A DNA stretch of 20,938 bases from CAZBZG01 sp964496245 (GTDB lineage Bacteria; Planctomycetota; SZUA-567), in NCBI GenBank assembly GCA_964496245.1, contig CAZBZG010000050.1, positions 1 through 20,938 on the forward strand, given 5' to 3'. This document shows positions 17,140 through 20,938 of this stretch, piece after piece. Every line of letters begins with the position of its first letter. Within the stretch, counting starts at the first letter, position 1. Under the pieces are notes generated by a model, which was given only the letters and a program-made list of their open reading frames with translations, made no database searches and was not told the origin of the DNA. The position numbers and the translations under genes are program-made.

Positions 17140-19590
17140 ATGGCTACAATCAAGCGGTTCCTGTTCCAGCACGGCGAGAAGGTGGCCTGCGGCCTGATCG
17201 GCCTGTTCTGCCTCTGGTCCATCTTCGGCAATCTCCTGCGCGACCCCAACACCTTGCCGCAGCCCGGAGGGGAGAAGGCCTATGCGGTGGACCGGCAGGA
17301 GGTCAAGCGGGCCATCGAATTATCGGACAAGCATTTGAAGTCGTCCGATCCCATCAAGGATATCGAGCCGGTCCCGCCGGTCGCCGATCTGGTCCAGATG
17401 CAGCACGAGAGCTACCGCCGGGTCCGGTCTCCCAAGCTGGCCTGGGCGTTCTACAATCGCCCCCCCACGCCGCGCGAGATTCCGTTGCCCCCTCCCCCGC
17501 CGGCAGAGGCGGAGGATCCTTCCGACTACTGGCGCACGGCCGCAGCCGCGCCCATCGAGTGGCGGGTGATCACGGGCCGCGACCGGATCCTGCTGATCTG
17601 CCGGACCAAGGGCCAGGAGGAGGGCGGCATCCGGTATCCCCAACCGGACTCGGTGAGCGTGAGCTGTTGGAAGAAACGGGTGGGCGAGGGCAAGGAAGAC
17701 CTCTCCGAAGAGGCGCTCACCACCTTCCGCCGCCGCGAGGCCGGTGCGCTCGAGGTGGACGTGTCCTACGAGAAGCGCGAGGAGGAGCCGAAGGCCGACC
17801 GCCGCTTCGACCGGCCGGAGGAGGAGAATCCCTTCGGAGAAGTCGTGCACGAAGAGGAATGGCGCATGCGGCACCGGGAAGAGCCGGAACGCGCCCCGGA
17901 ACGAAGAAGGCCGGAACGGAGATTCCGTCCGCAGGACGAGTTCAGGCGGGACCGCCGCGAAACGCCGCGCAAAACCGCACCCGCGGCCAACAAGGAGCAG
18001 GCCTACTACCAGCGCCTGAACGAGGAGGAGAAGGAAGTCTGGCAGCACATGCTGGACCTTGCCAAGCCTGCGTCGTTCACCAAGACCAAGTGGAAGCTGG
18101 TGGCCAAGGACATGACCGCCTACGACGAGGCGTTCTTCGAAGATAGCTTTACCGAAGAGGCCATCCAAGCGATTCTGGCCGGCGAACCGCTGCCCGCGCC
18201 AGCCGAAGAGGATGTACGCAAGCGGGGCGGACCGGCTCCGGCGCCTGCGCGCACCGAGAAGGATGAGAGGCCGGATGGCGAAGAAGGACCTGCACCCATG
18301 CCGGTTCCGCTTCCGATGCCCGGCCCGGGCCCGGCGGTTCCCGACCGGCCGGATATCGAAGCCCCCACGGTGACGCCCGACGCGGACGATGTGGCCGAGC
18401 AACTGAAGCAGAAGATCCCTCCCTATGAGCCACGTGTCTTCGTCTTCCTGGACGAAGACGCGGATGAGAACACGCTTTACCGCTACCGGATGGTGGCGCG
18501 CGTCCATGCGCGCGACTTGCCTGAAGCCATGCGCGAGCAGGAGAAGTACAGGGACTACGACCTGCGGGTCGAGAACGCGGACATCACGTGGAAGGAGACC
18601 CGCGCGGCAAAGGGGGAACAGAAGGAGCTGGTGCGGGGCGGACTCGCCCTGACCGCGAGCCAGTTCGGCGACTTTCTGGCCAAGGAGAAGCCGACCCAGT
18701 ATGCTGTGGGGTACCAGCCCACCAACTTCCTCCACATCCGGCGCGATCCCGAGACCAACATGCTGAAAGGCCTCCGCAACGCGGAGAATCGGCTGACCAA
18801 GGTGGGGGTCGAGTACCGGACCAAGCCCGCCTTCAGCCTCTTCACCTACACCGATCTGGTGCTCACGCCGGTGCGCCGACGGATCCGGCTGGTGAGCGTG
18901 GCCATGGATCCCAACAGCAAGCTGCACACGGTCCGGCTGCACGTGATCGTGGTGACCCGCGAGGGCGAGGAAGTCAAGACGCCCCGCGCCTACGCCCTGA
19001 CCGAGCCCGCAGCCGCCAACACGCTCGGCTGGCGGGATTGGGTCGTGGTCGAGGAGGTGGACGGCAACCGGCAGCCCAAGTGGAAAGAGGGCCGTCCCGT
19101 ACTCCGCTCCTGGGCCGATTACTACGCCCAGCGCGAGGACCTCAAGCCCGTGCCCATCGGGGATATTCAAAAGGTGGGGCGGGGCGAATGGGACTTCAGT
19201 ACAGGCTGGGGTCTGGTCGATGTAAGAAGATGTAAATTCCGCGTGTACCGCTATAAACGCTTGGAGGACGGTGAACGCGAACTCGTGGGTGGCGCGCCCC
19301 AGATCCGGGACGGCGGCTACTACATCGTGATCCGTTCGCTCAAGCGTAAAGACCAGTACAAGAGGATCTTACAGCGCAAACCAGAACACGGCATCTCCGG
19401 GGATATCGAGAAGCGCACGGAGGTGATCTGGCGGCCCGAGCTCGAGGAGTGGATGCAGGACGCCATCGAGAAGCGAGCGAAGGAGGCTGCGGCCGAGGAA
19501 ACAACCGAGAAGGAAGGCGAAGACGACCGGCCGGAAGAGCCCGAGGCGAAAGGCGAAGACAACCGGGCGCGAGAGCCCGACGACCGATAA
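17140..19590 (+). CDS. Large bitopic protein of the pilus operon, unknown family
   Basis: I do not recognise this 816-residue protein. It has an N-terminal membrane helix (about 14-32) after a short basic start and is otherwise soluble, presumably periplasmic. A proline run (115-121) precedes a first compact domain (about 138-200). A very charged Arg/Glu stretch (about 205-290), a helical segment (about 295-345) and a second Pro-rich linker (about 378-407) follow. Residues 428-740 look beta-rich and start with the repeated aromatic-Arg pattern TLYRYRMVARV. The last 40 residues are an acidic repeat. GGAGGT lies nine bases before the ATG. Its position after PilN/PilO-like genes suggests a structural part of the same envelope machine, perhaps doing the job of PilP, but there is no sequence proof. 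Tandem AGA codons and a TTA near the 3' end are rare for this genome. Confidence 0.75.
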   Translation: MATIKRFLFQHGEKVACGLIGLFCLWSIFGNLLRDPNTLPQPGGEKAYAVDRQEVKRAIELSDKHLKSSDPIKDIEPVPPVADLVQMQHESYRRVRSPKLAWAFYNRPPTPREIPLPPPPPAEAEDPSDYWRTAAAAPIEWRVITGRDRILLICRTKGQEEGGIRYPQPDSVSVSCWKKRVGEGKEDLSEEALTTFRRREAGALEVDVSYEKREEEPKADRRFDRPEEENPFGEVVHEEEWRMRHREEPERAPERRRPERRFRPQDEFRRDRRETPRKTAPAANKEQAYYQRLNEEEKEVWQHMLDLAKPASFTKTKWKLVAKDMTAYDEAFFEDSFTEEAIQAILAGEPLPAPAEEDVRKRGGPAPAPARTEKDERPDGEEGPAPMPVPLPMPGPGPAVPDRPDIEAPTVTPDADDVAEQLKQKIPPYEPRVFVFLDEDADENTLYRYRMVARVHARDLPEAMREQEKYRDYDLRVENADITWKETRAAKGEQKELVRGGLALTASQFGDFLAKEKPTQYAVGYQPTNFLHIRRDPETNMLKGLRNAENRLTKVGVEYRTKPAFSLFTYTDLVLTPVRRRIRLVSVAMDPNSKLHTVRLHVIVVTREGEEVKTPRAYALTEPAAANTLGWRDWVVVEEVDGNRQPKWKEGRPVLRSWADYYAQREDLKPVPIGDIQKVGRGEWDFSTGWGLVDVRRCKFRVYRYKRLEDGERELVGGAPQIRDGGYYIVIRSLKRKDQYKRILQRKPEHGISGDIEKRTEVIWRPELEEWMQDAIEKRAKEAAAEETTEKEGEDDRPEEPEAKGEDNRAREPDDR
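19514..19585 (+). repeat. Tandem 36-base direct repeat in coding sequence
   Basis: Two imperfect copies (19514-19549 and 19550-19585), each starting AAGGCGAAGAC, encode a Gly-Glu-Asp-(Asp/Asn)-Arg ... Glu-Pro-(Glu/Asp) unit in the acidic C-terminal tail of the large bitopic protein. They look like an in-frame duplication and could vary in copy number between strains. Confidence 0.6.
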
Positions 19591-19712
19591 TCTCCGTTGG
19601 CTTTGGCGAGGGCATCGGCGTGACATCCTGGCAATCCGCGTCTGTCTCCGGAGCCAGGGTACGCGCAGACACGTACGCCACGCTGCGTAGGCCTGCTTGA
19701 GGAGTAATCAAC

Positions 19713-20938
19713 GTGCGAAAGATTCTTGTGCTGGCACTGGGTCTCTCCGTAGGGCTGGGCATCGTCCTCGCTGGTTGCCGGAAGTCCGACACGGCAAAGG
19801 GCGAGAGCGAGACGCCGCAACAGACGGCCGTGGCCGAACTCGACAGCGAAGTCTCCTTCCTGCCCGAGTCCGAAACCGCGGAAGCACCTGAAGCGTCCGC
19901 CCGAGTCCCCGCAGCACGTCCCGCCCCCACAGCCGATGAAGCGGGCGTCGCCGTGGCGACGGCGGAGCGCGTTCCCGTGGGCCTGCGCACGCGGCTCTCG
20001 GCCGCTGAGACGAATGCGGACACGCGCCTCGCGGAAGCGCCCGAAGAGGCCGATGCGCCCGCACCGCAGCCCAGCGACGCGACCAAACACGTACGCGCCT
20101 CTACCGAGGAGGCCCTTCTGCACGCTGCGCGCGCGGAGAGCGGCGAACCCGCCGCCCCAGGGGCGCGCCCCGAACTCCCGACCGAAGCGCTTTCGGAAGC
20201 CGATTCCGCGCTCCCGCCCGATGGCCCGGCGGAGGATGGCCAGCTGGCCGCCCGCAGTCGGGAGCTCCTCGAGAGGGAGAAGCAGCTCCTCGCGGAGGAG
20301 GGGGACGGCGGACGGAGCATCTGGAGCAGCCAACCGGCCGAACCGGAGTCGCCTCCGGCGTCAGGCGTGTCCGAGGTGCTGCGCGAGGATGTGCGCGCCA
20401 TGGTGCCGCCCGCCTGGACGGATCAGGGCGCAGATGCACAGGCGCCGGAGCTGTGGGCGTTGCGCGGTCCCGAGGTGGATGCCCAGCCCGCCTCCGACGC
20501 AGGCCCCGAACCCGCGGCCCCGAACGCACAGGAGACGGGAGCGGCCGCATCCGCACCACCGCCCTGGACGGCGCCCGAGCTCGCGGACGAAGATCTGCGT
20601 CCGTCCATTCACGAACAGCCCATCGCGGCCGAACCCGGGACCGCGGTCCCCCCGCTTACTGTAGCCGAAACCGAGGGTGGGGTGGAACTCCCGCCCCTGG
20701 CACTGCCGGGAGGCGCTGGCGAGTCGACGGCGCAGGGGATGGAACCGGAATCTCCCGAACTGGCCGCCCTCCCTGTACCGCAGGAAGGCGGGGCGATCGA
20801 GATGCCTCCGCTGCCCGAGATGGCCTCCAGCATCCCCGGTGTGATCGACCCCGAGGATTTCGAGGGGGCTCCCATCGGCGCGGATGGGGACGATCCGGAA
20901 GCGCAGGCGCCGCTTGCCGACCCGGAGCAGCAGAAGGC
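19713..20938 (+). CDS. Acidic, Pro/Ala-rich lipoprotein of the pilus operon (3' end outside window)
   Basis: The frame is open from GTG 19713 to the window edge, giving at least 408 residues with no stop. It starts with a classical lipoprotein signal: basic RK, a hydrophobic run and a lipobox Leu19-Ala-Gly-Cys22, so mature protein should be lipid-anchored in the periplasm. GAGGAG (19699-19704) lies 8 bases before the start. The rest is rich in Ala, Pro and Glu, almost without predicted folded structure, with short motifs that recur (PAWT/PPWT; ELPPL and EMPPL). Third-position G+C bias and the absence of stops support real coding. PilP, the lipoprotein linking PilNO to the PilQ secretin, sits at this place in pilMNOPQ operons, and its N-terminus is also disordered; no PilP fold is visible yet, but it could follow downstream. 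Confidence 0.8.
   Translation, partial: MRKILVLALGLSVGLGIVLAGCRKSDTAKGESETPQQTAVAELDSEVSFLPESETAEAPEASARVPAARPAPTADEAGVAVATAERVPVGLRTRLSAAETNADTRLAEAPEEADAPAPQPSDATKHVRASTEEALLHAARAESGEPAAPGARPELPTEALSEADSALPPDGPAEDGQLAARSRELLEREKQLLAEEGDGGRSIWSSQPAEPESPPASGVSEVLREDVRAMVPPAWTDQGADAQAPELWALRGPEVDAQPASDAGPEPAAPNAQETGAAASAPPPWTAPELADEDLRPSIHEQPIAAEPGTAVPPLTVAETEGGVELPPLALPGGAGESTAQGMEPESPELAALPVPQEGGAIEMPPLPEMASSIPGVIDPEDFEGAPIGADGDDPEAQAPLADPEQQK

Overview
This is a GC-rich bacterial chromosome segment (by eye about two thirds G+C), densely coded and almost entirely on the + strand. One ankyrin-repeat gene lies on the - strand. No RNA genes, insertion sequences, CRISPR arrays or phage genes were seen. 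The oversized type IV pilus alignment proteins and the pairing of a uronate-isomerase-like protein with TrpE would fit a member of the Planctomycetes-Verrucomicrobia-Lentisphaerae/Kiritimatiellota group or a related candidate phylum. That placement is an inference and is not proven by any single gene.

Layout, left to right. (1) Protein-quality-control block: the 3' part of groEL, a terminator, a small flavin reductase with a four-cysteine motif, then dnaJ, grpE, an FmdB-type zinc-ribbon gene and a stand-alone CoaC-type decarboxylase; dnaJ has its own sigma70-like promoter. (2) An MFS transporter of the fosmidomycin-resistance type. (3) A promoter overlapping the MFS stop codon drives a uronate-isomerase-family gene and trpE, which are 2 bases apart. 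(4) A well-formed promoter drives a membrane-bound, ion-pumping pyrophosphatase (hppA), which ends in a strong hairpin shared with the convergent, membrane-anchored ankyrin gene. (5) About 770 bases with no convincing gene, holding a - strand promoter for the ankyrin gene, a near-consensus + strand promoter, and a structured leader. (6) A four-gene operon running off the right edge: a natural PilM-PilN fusion, a PilO-like bitopic protein, a large bitopic protein with proline-rich linkers, and an acidic, Pro/Ala-rich lipoprotein. The order is that of the pilMNOPQ alignment subcomplex of type IV pili, and a PilQ secretin would be expected just beyond the window.

The most interesting part is the pilus-like operon: PilM and PilN are one polypeptide, and the partners are two to three times the usual size and hard to place in known families. 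Other points are a CoaC with serine in place of the usual active-site cysteine, a uronate-isomerase homologue that lacks the family's Asp-Ser-Arg motif, a GroEL without the Gly-Gly-Met tail, and five promoter candidates that all have exactly 17-base spacers.
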